Assembly: GCA_910585095.1 (NCBI GenBank)
Contig: CAJUBU010000001.1
Coordinates: 1 to 64,000, forward strand
Source of the DNA: an uncultured Lachnospira sp.
GTDB lineage: Bacteria; Bacillota; Clostridia; Lachnospirales; Lachnospiraceae
Direction of reading: 5' to 3'
Length of the DNA stretch: 64,000 nucleotides
This document shows, piece after piece, positions 36,080 through 45,575 of the stretch. The notes beneath the pieces were generated by a model. It was given only the letters and a program-made list of their open reading frames with translations. It did not search any database and was not told where the DNA came from. Every line of letters starts with the position of its first letter. The first letter of the stretch is position 1. The translations under genes and the position numbers were made by a program.

Positions 36080-36108
36080 AATATAACAAACACCATTTTT
36101 ATCGTCAA
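36080..36108 (-). promoter_or_regulatory. Promoter of the glycosyltransferase
   Basis: On the minus strand TTGACG (36103-36108) and TATATT (36080-36085) are 17 bp apart, with the start codon about 35 bp on. Confidence 0.55.
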
Positions 36109-36138
36109 TAGTAAAATAATAATGATTTTTACTATTGA
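36105..36138. promoter_or_regulatory. Inverted repeat over the -35 region, candidate operator
   Basis: TCAATAGTAAAA (36105-36116) and TTTTACTATTGA (36127-36138) are perfect 12-bp inverted copies 10 bp apart. They overlap the -35 of the glycosyltransferase promoter and lack a T-tract, so an operator is likelier than a terminator. Confidence 0.4.
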
Positions 36139-36261
36139 TTTTAAAATTATATATCATACTATAAAATTTTAGTTTTATTATAATACTATAAATATTTTTA
36201 CTGTAAAAGGAGATTAAAACCTGACAATGAATTGTGGATTGTTATTTATTGCTGCAAATAA

Positions 36262-36304
36262 TAAAAAGTGTCACAAAGACAATATCAATATCTTTGGACA
36301 CTTT
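36262..36304 (-). terminator. Terminator after the 43-residue peptide
   Basis: AAAGTGTC and AAAGA on the minus strand pair with TCTTT and GACACTTT, ending in a T-rich tail. It closes the secreted-protein/peptide unit. Confidence 0.7.
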
Positions 36305-36322
36305 CTATCACATTTTTAAATT

Positions 36323-36454
36323 TTATAAACCAGAATTGCTGCCATCAACAACATCTGCATCTGTAATAGGGTCGCCAGTGCTAGTCGTAATACAATCTTC
36401 TACCTCAAATTTTACAGCTTCCATTTCAGGACTCTTATATTCTTTTTTCATCAT
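36323..36454 (-). CDS. Small acidic peptide, 43 residues
   Basis: Starts MMKKEYKSPEMEAVKFEVED and ends in a Ser/Asp/Gly-rich tail with one cysteine (C21). A start behind GAAAGGAATAAATTG, a position 80 bp after a secreted-protein gene and an adjacent terminator argue for a real gene. The KPEME-x-F-x-EDVITTS style recalls short unassigned peptides of Clostridia. It has no signal or transmembrane segment, and function is unknown. Confidence 0.6.
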   Translation of the reverse strand: MMKKEYKSPEMEAVKFEVEDCITTSTGDPITDADVVDGSNSGL

Positions 36455-36534
36455 ATCAATTTATTCCTTTCTTAAATTGTTTAAATATATAACCACTCAA
36501 AAAATTTTTTATTGATTCTATTTTTTGAGGTTAT

Positions 36535-37707
36535 TTACTGCTGTGCTGTTGCTTGAGCTTTTATTTCATCCCATGAAGCTGATATCTGGTCACCATAATA
36601 TACTTGACCATCACTAATTACATATGGTCTTGCAACAAAGTTAATCTCTTGTCTTTCTTCTGGTATATTGACAATTGCCACAGAATATTGTAATGATGTA
36701 CTGGTACTATCTGCAAGTTTTGTAGTACGTTTAACTTTCAAACCAGCCACTGCATTTTGTGACTCATCTAATGTTAATTCTGTTATTCCTTTTTCATTCA
36801 TTGTTGACTCCAATGCAACCAATGTACCTGTCTCAACATCTGTAAGTACATCAATATTTGCTACTGCACCATTTTCTGTTTTTTTGACTGTTGTTGCATC
36901 AAATACAGAACCAAAACGAATACCATTAGACCAACCTGGTGTTTTTTCACGATAAGCTGCACCTAATGTTTTTAAACAATCAACTGTAGCACAAATCTTA
37001 GATTCCCCTGCTGTATAAGTTACTGATTTAAAAGAGGCTTTAGACCCATTAACAAATATATAATAATCTTTTCCTGGTTCTGCATTAAACTCACAAGTTA
37101 CATCTCCCTTGTTGGAATCAAAATTTGTCAGAGTTGTCCATATTTCTTCACCATTCGTAGTCTCACCTGTTGTAAATGATGTTACATGAATATTTTTTAA
37201 ATTATTAAGTGCAGTAGTTCCTCCGCCCTGTACAACTGCTTGAACTACACCATTACTTGTAACATTTACCTTTAATGCTGTACCTGCTACTGGCGCCGCT
37301 TCAGCCTTAGAAACTGCACCGCCACTTGCATTTCTTGCATTGTCAGTACCTGTTAAATAATCACCGCTAGATTTCCAAACATTGATTGTTGTTTTTGTTA
37401 CACCATCTGCAGTCTTCTCTGTTATTGTCTGTGGCAATGGTGCTACAACTAATCCATCTTTTTCAAATTTAAGTGAAGCTACTGCTTGTTGTTGGGTTGT
37501 TTCATTATATGTACCTGAAACACTATCTTTCGTACCCTCAACAGTGGTAGCTGCCGTAGTAGTTGGTTTACAGTCTGTTTTTGCCGTCCATGTCACTGTT
37601 GTTCCAGCTGCTTCAGCCTTTACCCCTCCCTTTTCCATAAATGGCAAAAGAGTACCAACCATAACAAAAGCTAACGCTAATGCCAAATTTCTTTTTGCTT
37701 TTTTCAT
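36535..37707 (-). CDS. Secreted protein of unknown function
   Basis: 390 residues. A signal peptide (about 1-33, ending in VKAEAA) precedes a Thr/Ala-rich extracellular protein with predicted beta structure and no anchor or known domain. VTWTAKTDCKPTTTAAT near the start and YYIFVNGSKASFKSVTYTAGE in the middle suggest Ig- or carbohydrate-module-like folds, which is only an impression. GGAGG lies 9 nt before the ATG. The 43-residue peptide gene follows. Confidence 0.7.
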   Translation of the reverse strand: MKKAKRNLALALAFVMVGTLLPFMEKGGVKAEAAGTTVTWTAKTDCKPTTTAATTVEGTKDSVSGTYNETTQQQAVASLKFEKDGLVVAPLPQTITEKTADGVTKTTINVWKSSGDYLTGTDNARNASGGAVSKAEAAPVAGTALKVNVTSNGVVQAVVQGGGTTALNNLKNIHVTSFTTGETTNGEEIWTTLTNFDSNKGDVTCEFNAEPGKDYYIFVNGSKASFKSVTYTAGESKICATVDCLKTLGAAYREKTPGWSNGIRFGSVFDATTVKKTENGAVANIDVLTDVETGTLVALESTMNEKGITELTLDESQNAVAGLKVKRTTKLADSTSTSLQYSVAIVNIPEERQEINFVARPYVISDGQVYYGDQISASWDEIKAQATAQQ

Positions 37708-37867
37708 TTTACATGACCTCCTTATTCACATTTTTTAAATTTTTCATGTAAATTATTATTAGTTTAACTTTTTATTTTTATAAAGTCAATCTTTTTAATT
37801 GCAAAAATAAAAAAATGTACTTATTTTTTAAGCATTTAATATACAATAAATACTATAAATAATAAAA

Positions 37868-38950
37868 TTAACATTTCTTTAACATAGCATTTCTAAAAAA
37901 TGAATCCACCACTACTTTATATTCATCAAGATGATTTGCCTTTTTAATATTTAAAAATTCTCGTTCGTTTACATCAAATGAAGTTCTAAGATACTTCCAC
38001 ACTTCTTTCATCTTATGACAAGCATTTGTCTCACTTTTTAATGTCTCTATATAACCTACAAGCAGCTCATTTAAAAATGCTTTCAGTCTTTTTATGTCCT
38101 GTTTATCCGTCTGGCTGCTAAAATTTTTACTTATATTATCATTGTTTTGCTGTATAGCATTTTGTTTCACATCATCTTCTATCGGATTATTTTCTTTTCG
38201 TTTCTTATCAAGTTTTTCTTGTTCTACATTCTGTCTTATCTGGTCTATCATAAAAGGCGCGCCTACCAATCCTCTGCCAATCATTACTTTTTCAAGCTTT
38301 GGAAAGTTTTGTTCTATAATTTTAAAATTTTCTAATGTAAAAATATCGCCATTGTAGCATAATGGATTGACACTTTTTTCCATCGCCTTTGAAAATGCTT
38401 CTAAATTCGGCGAATTATTATAGTAATCCTTCTGCACACGTGGGTGTATAATCAACTCTTTTAATGGATATTGATTATATATTGTAAGTAAATAGTCAAA
38501 TTCTTCTGCTGATGTTATCCCAATTCTTGTTTTGACTGATATATGAATATCCTGTAATTCTTTATTCTTAAAGATTTTATCTAAAAATCGGTCTAATTCA
38601 TCTGGCTTGGCAAGAAATCCTGCACCGCGAAACTTGCTTACTACGGTGCCAGAAGGACACCCCATATTTAGGTTGATTTCCTTATACCCCAACTCCAGCA
38701 ATAATCTTGCACCGCGCAAAAAATACGTATAATCATTTGCCATTATCTGTGGAACGGCGTATATACCAATATTGTTTGCAGGGTCTATATCTTCTCGTTC
38801 CCTTGATGTATAGCCGCCTGTTTTATTGGGCGATATAAATGGAATAAAATATTTATCAATCATTCCTTTTCCATAATATTTTTCATATGTATTGCGAAAA
38901 ACATAACCTGTCAGCCCTTCCATCGGAGCCATATATATTTTCTTAATCAA
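37868..38950 (-). CDS. dus: tRNA-dihydrouridine synthase family protein
   Basis: 360 residues. The FMN barrel starts YMAPMEGLTGYVFR, and the active-site Cys lies in NLNMGCPSG with KFRGAGFL following. CYNGDIFTLENF and MIGRGLVGAPFM bind FMN. A hydrophilic stretch (about 240-290) rich in Lys, Asn and Gln separates the barrel from the C-terminal helical domain and looks like an insertion. The start overlaps the upstream ABC gene stop by 4 bp. Confidence 0.9.
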   Translation of the reverse strand: MIKKIYMAPMEGLTGYVFRNTYEKYYGKGMIDKYFIPFISPNKTGGYTSREREDIDPANNIGIYAVPQIMANDYTYFLRGARLLLELGYKEINLNMGCPSGTVVSKFRGAGFLAKPDELDRFLDKIFKNKELQDIHISVKTRIGITSAEEFDYLLTIYNQYPLKELIIHPRVQKDYYNNSPNLEAFSKAMEKSVNPLCYNGDIFTLENFKIIEQNFPKLEKVMIGRGLVGAPFMIDQIRQNVEQEKLDKKRKENNPIEDDVKQNAIQQNNDNISKNFSSQTDKQDIKRLKAFLNELLVGYIETLKSETNACHKMKEVWKYLRTSFDVNEREFLNIKKANHLDEYKVVVDSFFRNAMLKKC

Positions 38951-40761
38951 TCTAATTCAACCTTTCCAGTATAAAGTTCATAGTAACGCCCTCTCCTATC
39001 CATAAGCTGCTCATGAGTTCCACGCTCAATAATTTCACCATGCTCCAAAACCATAATGGATTTAGAATTGCGAATTGTCGAAAGTCGATGAGCAATAACA
39101 AGCGTCGTTCTATCCTGCATTAATCGGTCCATTCCCTCTTGAATTTGACGCTCTGTTATCGTATCTACCGAGCTTGTCGCTTCGTCTAATATCAAAACAG
39201 GCGCTTTTGACAGAGCTGCTCTTGCTATATTTAAAAGCTGCCGCTGCCCTTGACTTAAATTCGCACCATCTCCCTCAAGGACTGTATTATATCCATCAGA
39301 TAATCTTCTGATAAAATAATCGGCATTTGCCGTCTTTGCTGCTGCAATCACTTCTTCATCCGTAGCTTCCAGCCTTCCATATCGGATATTTTCCATCACT
39401 GTCCCTGTAAATAAATGCGTATCTTGCAGTACCAATGCAATATTTTCTCTCAACTGCGCTCTATTCATCGTATTAATATCAACACCATCTAAAAAAATGT
39501 GTCCACTCCACACATCATAAAACCGATTAATCAGATTGGTTATGGTCGTTTTTCCAGCACCTGTTGAACCTACAAAGGCAATTTTTTGACCTTTCTTAGC
39601 ACATAAACTAATATCTTTTAATACAGGCGTATCCTGCCGATAACCAAAAGTCACATGCTCCATAACAAGCTCTCCAGAAACTTTTTCAACAGAAACACCA
39701 GACATATCTTCTGGTTCCATATCCATCACAGCAAACACACGCTCCGCTCCCGCCAATGCTGAAAATATAATATTCATCTGCATAGTAATCTCATTGATAG
39801 GTCTTGAAAATTGTCTTGCATACGTGACAAAAATGGCAAGACCTCCGACATCAAATCCCTTTAAAACACATAATATACCGCCAATTGCCGCTGTAAGCGA
39901 ATAGTTTGCCTGCCCTAAATTGCCTACCGTTGGACCCATAATACCGCCAAAAAACTGCGCTTTTATCTGTTTATCTTTTAAATCATAATTATATTTTCTA
40001 AAGGTTTCAATCGCTTCTGATTCATGGTTAAACACTTTGACAACTCGCTGTCCGCTTATCGTTTCTTCGATATAGCCATTAAGCGCGCCGATAGACTGCT
40101 GCTGTGCTGCATAATACTTTCTACTCTTTGAAATCAAAAACCGTCCTGTACATACAATCAATGGAATTATTACAAATGTTACTATAGACAAAACGATATT
40201 GGTATATACCATCATACTAAATGTACCAACCAGTGTCATCACCCCAGAAAGTAACTGCACTGCTGTATTGTTTAACATCTCACCTACAACATCAATATCA
40301 TTTGTAAAACGGCTCATTAAATCTCCTTTGTTATTCTTATCAAAAAAAGAAATTGGAAGCTTCTGCATATGAATAAATAAATCTTTTCTCAATCGTACCA
40401 ATGCATCTTGTGATACATAAAGCATTAATTTAGCCTGAATATACGTAGAAGCAACGCCGCACATATATACTAAAAGCATAATAACAAGCGCTACAATAAA
40501 ACTTTTCATTCCCCCATTTTCATTAAATCCTACAATGTGCTTATTAATAATCGGTCTTAACATATAGGAAGCTGCAAGACTACTGACTGTACTTATCACA
40601 ACACAGCCAAGCGCACCAAACAAAGCCGCTTTTGTGTTGCTCATATACCGAAACAATCGCAAAATCGTTCCTTTGGTATCCTTTGGTTTTTCTTTTTTCG
40701 CACCGCGACTTCTGCCGCCTGTGCCACGCATTGCTCCTGTCACTCCACCCATTGGCGGCAT
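38947..40761 (-). CDS. ABC exporter subunit, canonical ATP site
   Basis: 604 residues: six transmembrane helices (about 45-330) fused to an ATPase domain with GSTGAGKTT, LSQGQRQLL and LILDEATSSVDT. The catalytic Glu after Walker B is present. It lies 4 bp after its partner. Pairs of this type export drugs, peptides or lipids; substrate unknown. GGGAGG site before the ATG. Confidence 0.93.
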   Translation of the reverse strand: MPPMGGVTGAMRGTGGRSRGAKKEKPKDTKGTILRLFRYMSNTKAALFGALGCVVISTVSSLAASYMLRPIINKHIVGFNENGGMKSFIVALVIMLLVYMCGVASTYIQAKLMLYVSQDALVRLRKDLFIHMQKLPISFFDKNNKGDLMSRFTNDIDVVGEMLNNTAVQLLSGVMTLVGTFSMMVYTNIVLSIVTFVIIPLIVCTGRFLISKSRKYYAAQQQSIGALNGYIEETISGQRVVKVFNHESEAIETFRKYNYDLKDKQIKAQFFGGIMGPTVGNLGQANYSLTAAIGGILCVLKGFDVGGLAIFVTYARQFSRPINEITMQMNIIFSALAGAERVFAVMDMEPEDMSGVSVEKVSGELVMEHVTFGYRQDTPVLKDISLCAKKGQKIAFVGSTGAGKTTITNLINRFYDVWSGHIFLDGVDINTMNRAQLRENIALVLQDTHLFTGTVMENIRYGRLEATDEEVIAAAKTANADYFIRRLSDGYNTVLEGDGANLSQGQRQLLNIARAALSKAPVLILDEATSSVDTITERQIQEGMDRLMQDRTTLVIAHRLSTIRNSKSIMVLEHGEIIERGTHEQLMDRRGRYYELYTGKVELD

Positions 40762-40765
40762 AATC

Positions 40766-42502
40766 TCACCTCCCTACAACAGCATTTCTAAACTGCACCT
40801 CATAGATTTCTTTATAAATTGCACAAGATTGCACTAATTCATCATGTGTACCAAATCCTGCAATCGTTCCATTATCTAAAACTAATATTTTATCGGCTTC
40901 CATAATGGATGTAATGCGCTGTGCTATAATAATTTTTGTCATCGACTTATATTTATGATACAATGCCTCTCTTATGTAATGCTCCGTAGCTGTATCAACC
41001 GCACTTGTGGAATCGTCTAAAATTAATATTTTAGGCTTTTTAAGTAGCGCTCTTGCAATACATAACCGCTGCTTTTGACCGCCTGAAACATTCGTACCGC
41101 CCTGTCCTAATTCTGTATTATAGCCTTCCTTAAAATGTTCTATAAATTTATCTGCCTGCGCATGGGAAGCTGCTAACTGAACCTCCTCTTTGCTTGCTTT
41201 TTTATCGCCCCACTGCAAATTTTCATATATATTGCCTGAAAACAATGTATTTTTTTGAAGTACAACACCTATTCCATCACGAAGATTTTTTAACGCATAC
41301 TCTCTTACATCAATTCCATCAACAAGAATTGTTCCTTTATCAATATCATACAGACGTGGAATTAAAGAAACCAGCGTTGTCTTGCCGCTTCCCGTTAAAC
41401 CAATAATCCCTAAGGTCTCACCAGCATTTAACAAAAAACTGATATCATCTAATATCCACTCTTTAGAATCTTTGTAATATTTAAAAGAGACATGCTGAAA
41501 TTCAATACTTCCCTCTTGAACCAACACATCTTTTCTTTTAGCAGCATCGTCCGTCAAATCAATCGTTTCATCTAAAACTTCACTGACGCGCTTAAAAGAA
41601 GCAATTGCCCTTGCCCAATTAATAAACACTACTGACATCATTGTCATACTACCCATAATCTGTGTAATATAATTGACAAAAGCGGTCATATCACCCACTT
41701 TCATATCACCAACGATAATCATATTTCCTCCAAACCATACAACCATCACTGTTGTAAGATTTAATGCAAGTGTCATAATCGGCTGATACTTTATCATAAT
41801 TCCCATAGAGGACATATTTTTTTCTTTTAAATCATCATTGTAATCATCAAATTTTTGCTCCTCAAAATCATTGCGGACAAACGACTTTACTAAGCGTATG
41901 TTAACAAGACCTTCCTGAATACACGAATTTAATCGGTCTAAACTATTTTGAAGCCGCTTAAATCTTGGAAACGCTTTTTTCATAATAATGATTATAGATA
42001 TGCTCAGTATTGGAATAACAATAAGAAAAATACATGCAAGCTGCGGACTTATAACAAAAGCCATAATAATAGCACCGATAAGAATACCTGGCGAGCGAAG
42101 ACATGCTCTTAATGTGCGCATAATCATATTTTGTATCTGTGTAATGTCGTTGGTAAGCCGTGTAATAAGCGATCCTGTGCTAAATTTATCAATATTATTA
42201 AAAGAAAATTTTTGTATCTTTTCAAATAAATCCATGCGCAAGTCCGTTCCAAAATTCATAGCAGCATTGGCGGCAAACCATGCTCCTAACGTGCCTCCGA
42301 CTGCCATAAGAACAGCCCCAAAAACCATACATAATCCTACTGTAATAATATAGGATATATCATGGTTTGCAACGCCATTGTTAATTATTTTGGCAAGCAG
42401 CCATGGCAAAACCACGTCCCCTATTACCTCTACAAGCATAAATAATGGACCTAAAATATAATATTTTATATAAGGTTTTATATACTTTATAAATCTTTTC
42501 AT
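40766..42502 (-). CDS. ABC exporter subunit, degenerate ATP site
   Basis: 578 residues with six transmembrane helices and an ATPase domain (GLTGSGKTT, VSGGQKQRL). Walker B reads LILDDSTSAVDT, with Asp where the catalytic Glu should be. One degenerate and one canonical site is the mark of heterodimeric exporters. The ATG at 42502 has GGAG 6 nt upstream; the frame extends into a leader repeat. Confidence 0.93.
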   Translation of the reverse strand: MKRFIKYIKPYIKYYILGPLFMLVEVIGDVVLPWLLAKIINNGVANHDISYIITVGLCMVFGAVLMAVGGTLGAWFAANAAMNFGTDLRMDLFEKIQKFSFNNIDKFSTGSLITRLTNDITQIQNMIMRTLRACLRSPGILIGAIIMAFVISPQLACIFLIVIPILSISIIIIMKKAFPRFKRLQNSLDRLNSCIQEGLVNIRLVKSFVRNDFEEQKFDDYNDDLKEKNMSSMGIMIKYQPIMTLALNLTTVMVVWFGGNMIIVGDMKVGDMTAFVNYITQIMGSMTMMSVVFINWARAIASFKRVSEVLDETIDLTDDAAKRKDVLVQEGSIEFQHVSFKYYKDSKEWILDDISFLLNAGETLGIIGLTGSGKTTLVSLIPRLYDIDKGTILVDGIDVREYALKNLRDGIGVVLQKNTLFSGNIYENLQWGDKKASKEEVQLAASHAQADKFIEHFKEGYNTELGQGGTNVSGGQKQRLCIARALLKKPKILILDDSTSAVDTATEHYIREALYHKYKSMTKIIIAQRITSIMEADKILVLDNGTIAGFGTHDELVQSCAIYKEIYEVQFRNAVVGR

Positions 42503-42507
42503 TAAAA

Positions 42508-42592
42508 TCTCCATTTCTGCACAAATTTTTGCATAAAAAGCTTTTGCACAAAGCATAAATTGCTAACCAAACCTTATATTTTTTACACAATA
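42508..42592 (-). repeat. Structured leader repeat A, ABC exporter copy
   Basis: Ends TTTGTGCAGAAATGGAG just before the start. An internal TTTGTGCAAAAGC string resembles the rtcB copy, but the outer stem is unclear. Boundaries approximate. Confidence 0.4.
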
Positions 42593-42680
42593 CTTGCTTT
42601 AAGCTTTCTATAATTAAGTATATCAAATATTTTTTCATAATGTCAAAGCGAAAAATTTTATCAAAATAAAATATTTTACC

Positions 42681-42709
42681 TTGTTACTTTTTATAATATA
42701 TGATAAAAT
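42681..42709 (+). promoter_or_regulatory. Promoter of the ECF S component
   Basis: TTGTTA (42681-42686) and TAAAAT (42704-42709) with a 17-bp spacer leave a leader of about 95 nt. The leader holds a CTGACCTT/AAGGCAG hairpin close to the AGGAGG site. I could not match it to a known riboswitch. Confidence 0.5.
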
Positions 42710-42812
42710 TTTTTTGAATGTCATTCACAATGAAGACATATCTTAAATATGCCAATTATTTTTCATGGCGCAAAAGAGCTGACCTTTAAGGCAGTTACTA
42801 AGGAGGCACATT

Positions 42813-43448
42813 ATGAAAACAAAACAATTTAACACCAAGTTCTTTGTAGAACTTGCACTGATGATAGCTATTATCATCATCATGTCTTTTACCCCACTAG
42901 GCTATATTCGATTGCCCGGACTAAGCATTACTTTTTTAACCGTTCCAGTTGCAGTAGGGGCGATTGTCTTAGGTCCCATAGGCGGACTTATATGTGGCGC
43001 TGCATTTGGACTTACCAGTTTTTATCAAGCATTGACGGGTGGTTCTGCTTTTACAGCGACACTTTTAAGTATCAATCCTTTAGGTACAGTATTTCTTACC
43101 ATTGTTCCAAGAACTTTAGAAGGTTTACTGACAGGTCTTATTTTTAAAGCGCTGCACAATAATAAAAAAATCCAAAAAATTTCTTATTATATTGCTGCTT
43201 TTTGCTGTCCTGTACTAAACACATTACTGTTTATGAGCAGTCTTGTTGTTATCTTTTACCATACAGAATACATACAGAGCATGGTAACAAAATTTGGTTC
43301 AACTAATCCATTTCTCTTTGTTGTTGCATTTGTTGGAATACAGGGAGTGATTGAAGCAGGCGTATGCTTTGTTATCGCTAGCATTATATCAAGAGTGTTG
43401 TATCCTATCGTCAAGAAAGACCAAATACCTGTTACTGCTAAATCTTAA
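42813..43448 (+). CDS. ECF transporter S component
   Basis: Multi-pass membrane protein of 211 residues. TPLGYIRLPGLSITFLTVP and GAIVLGPIGGLICGAAFGL are typical of substrate-binding subunits of energy-coupling-factor vitamin importers. The shared ATPase and T subunits are not nearby, as in group II systems. The first motif loosely recalls pantothenate transporters, but the vitamin cannot be fixed. Confidence 0.85.
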   Translation: MKTKQFNTKFFVELALMIAIIIIMSFTPLGYIRLPGLSITFLTVPVAVGAIVLGPIGGLICGAAFGLTSFYQALTGGSAFTATLLSINPLGTVFLTIVPRTLEGLLTGLIFKALHNNKKIQKISYYIAAFCCPVLNTLLFMSSLVVIFYHTEYIQSMVTKFGSTNPFLFVVAFVGIQGVIEAGVCFVIASIISRVLYPIVKKDQIPVTAKS

Positions 43449-43489
43449 AACTAAAAAACAAATAAAATTGCTTTTTTATTCTAAATTAT

Positions 43490-43518
43490 TTGAAAATCAC
43501 TTTTACATGCTTTATAAT
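43490..43518 (+). promoter_or_regulatory. Promoter of the DHH phosphoesterase gene
   Basis: TTGAAA (43490-43495) and a perfect TATAAT (43513-43518) are 17 bp apart. The expected start lies just before a 12-bp hairpin. Confidence 0.6.
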
Positions 43519-43535
43519 ATTAACAGCTATAGAAG

Positions 43536-43574
43536 GCTGTCGTATAAGCCTTGTTGCTTTATACGACAGCTTTT
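43536..43574 (+). terminator. Hairpin in the DHH leader, terminator or attenuator
   Basis: GCTGTCGTATAA (43536-43547) pairs perfectly with TTATACGACAGC (43559-43570), followed by TTTT. It may end ECF transporter transcription. Because a promoter lies just upstream, it would also be the first structure in the next transcript. Confidence 0.65.
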
Positions 43575-43630
43575 AATGTCCTTGGAGAGGGAATTAATAA
43601 CTACTACTATATTTTGTGAGGAATTTACAT

Positions 43631-44551
43631 ATGCGATTAATAACTCGTTCTGATTTTGACGGACTTGCATGTGGGGCTTTGTTAAAAGAAGCTGGCATTA
43701 TTGATACATGGGAGTTTGCACATCCAAAAGATTTACAAGATGGACTTGTAGAAGTGAATGAAAATGATTGTCTTGCCAATGTTCCATATGTTCCGGGCTG
43801 TGGACTGTGGTTTGACCATCATTCAAGTGAACATGAAAGAAACCAACTTGCTGGAAAATACAAAGGTGAAAGTCGTATTGCTCCATCATGTGCAAGAATT
43901 ATTTATGAATATTATGGTGGAAAAGAACGCTTCCCACAATTTGATGATATGATGATTGCTGTTGACAAAGTTGACTCTGGCAATCTTACGATTGATGAAG
44001 TGATGAATCCTACTGGCTGGATACTTGTCGGATTTCTTATGGACCCACGCACTGGCTTGGGAAGATGGAGACAATTTACGATTTCTAATTATCAACTGAT
44101 GATAAAATTAATGGATGCATGCCGCACTATGACAACACAAGAAATACTTGCCTTGCCTGATGTTATAGAACGTATTGAAATTTATAATGAACAGACTGAA
44201 AAATTTAAAGAGATGGTTCAAAAATATACACGTGTAGAGGGAAATGTTATTATATCTGATTTAAGAGGTGTGAACCCTATCTATACTGGTAATCGTTTTA
44301 TGATATACAGCATGTATCCTGAACAAAATATATCAGCTTGGATTGTAAGCGGGCGTGGCGGAAAAGGTTGTTCAGCAGCAGTTGGCTACAGTATATTAAA
44401 CCGAACATCAACCGTAGATGTTGGAAGCTTGATGTTAAAATACAATGGTGGTGGACATAAAGCCGTTGGAACGTGCCAATTTTCTGATGAAAATATGGAA
44501 ACAGAACTTCCAAAAATGCTTACAGAATTGTGTGCTATGGCAAATAAATAA
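43631..44551 (+). CDS. DHH family phosphoesterase
   Basis: 306 residues. RSDFDGLACGALL at the start, FDHHSSEHE in the middle and the C-terminal DHHA1-like GGGHKAVGTCQF. Possible substrates are oligonucleotides, cyclic dinucleotide products or polyphosphate, and the sequence does not separate these. The ATG at 43631 follows GAGGAA by 7 nt. Confidence 0.88.
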   Translation: MRLITRSDFDGLACGALLKEAGIIDTWEFAHPKDLQDGLVEVNENDCLANVPYVPGCGLWFDHHSSEHERNQLAGKYKGESRIAPSCARIIYEYYGGKERFPQFDDMMIAVDKVDSGNLTIDEVMNPTGWILVGFLMDPRTGLGRWRQFTISNYQLMIKLMDACRTMTTQEILALPDVIERIEIYNEQTEKFKEMVQKYTRVEGNVIISDLRGVNPIYTGNRFMIYSMYPEQNISAWIVSGRGGKGCSAAVGYSILNRTSTVDVGSLMLKYNGGGHKAVGTCQFSDENMETELPKMLTELCAMANK

Positions 44552-44593
44552 TAATTACTTAGTCAAAATGAATATAAATTTACATACACATAT

Positions 44594-44661
44594 AAATGTC
44601 ACAAAATGAATTTTCTATATCACATATTACTGTTTACAGATTTATTCATCTTGTGACATTT
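44594..44661. terminator. Long stem-loop between convergent genes
   Basis: AAATGTCACAAAATGAA and TTCATCTTGTGACATTT can pair with one mismatch around a loop of about 34 nt. It lies in the 290-bp gap between the convergent DHH and unknown genes; no coding feature was seen there. Confidence 0.4.
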
Positions 44662-44841
44662 GTTGATTTTTAATAAAAATGTAAGACTATTACAAGATAT
44701 AACCTTACCTTTCTTATTTACCAGTTATATTTGACCTATAATTTTATTTTTAACATTGTCAATACTAAGCTTTGTATTGTTAAACTCTACTATTTCGGTC
44801 ATTTTAGCACCTATCTTCCACCCCAAAATAAAAATCAACTT

Positions 44842-45498
44842 TTAACGAACCAATAAACATGGCAGATTATGAATCCCATAAGCTACCTGCCATATCGTTC
44901 TCCATTCTTTTTTATTTTTTAATAACTGTTTCATCTTAAAACATTCTTGTCTGATTGTATCAATTGCTTTTTTCTGATTTTCATCACATTGGTTATTCCA
45001 ACTACATTTTTGTATTATGGCATTAATGGATTGAAATGGAAATGCATCAAACTTTTGCTCCAGCTCAGCAAATTGTTTCATAAAATCTTTTTCCGTAATG
45101 ATTCCCTCAATAAAATCAATACAGGCAACAATGCCTTCTATATTGTATTCTACACTTTGTAACCCTTTAAGAAAAAAACATGTTTTTGTATGGGTATCTC
45201 TATATGCATCCAGTCTAATGTGCATAATACATTCATAACATAATGCACTGACTGCTTGCAGAGAAATATCCATTCCGTTTTGTACAAGACAGGATGTATA
45301 CGTTAAATTTTTTTCATGCAGCTGCCAAAAGTTTCTCAATATGTATTTATTATCATTACATATCAAAATAAAATCCATCTTTTCTAAATCAACGTCATAA
45401 TCCATTGCATACTCTATTGGTATTTCTGTACTTCCATTTTCACAGGCTATTTTATATTCTTTATCTGCAACATAAAAAACGGCAACTTTCTCACGCAT
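44842..45498 (-). CDS. Protein of unknown function, 218 residues
   Basis: No recognised domain. Mixed alpha/beta soluble protein with ten cysteines spread along its length and a helical C-terminal half (about 130-200). No signal or membrane segment. It starts behind AGGAAG and follows the hybrid kinase gene by about 75 bp on the same strand, so it may be a late member of the signalling operon. Confidence 0.65.
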   Translation of the reverse strand: MREKVAVFYVADKEYKIACENGSTEIPIEYAMDYDVDLEKMDFILICNDNKYILRNFWQLHEKNLTYTSCLVQNGMDISLQAVSALCYECIMHIRLDAYRDTHTKTCFFLKGLQSVEYNIEGIVACIDFIEGIITEKDFMKQFAELEQKFDAFPFQSINAIIQKCSWNNQCDENQKKAIDTIRQECFKMKQLLKNKKEWRTIWQVAYGIHNLPCLLVR

Positions 45499-45575
45499 AT
45501 ATCACTTCCTAAAGTTTACATTATTTTTAAGCAAAAAATATTAGCATTTTTAACCCTATGTTAAAACATTTCCCA

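Noticed and set aside
42710..42812. Riboswitch before the ECF S component
   Set aside because: I looked for TPP, THF and preQ1 consensus features and saw none that fit; only one hairpin near the ribosome site is clear.
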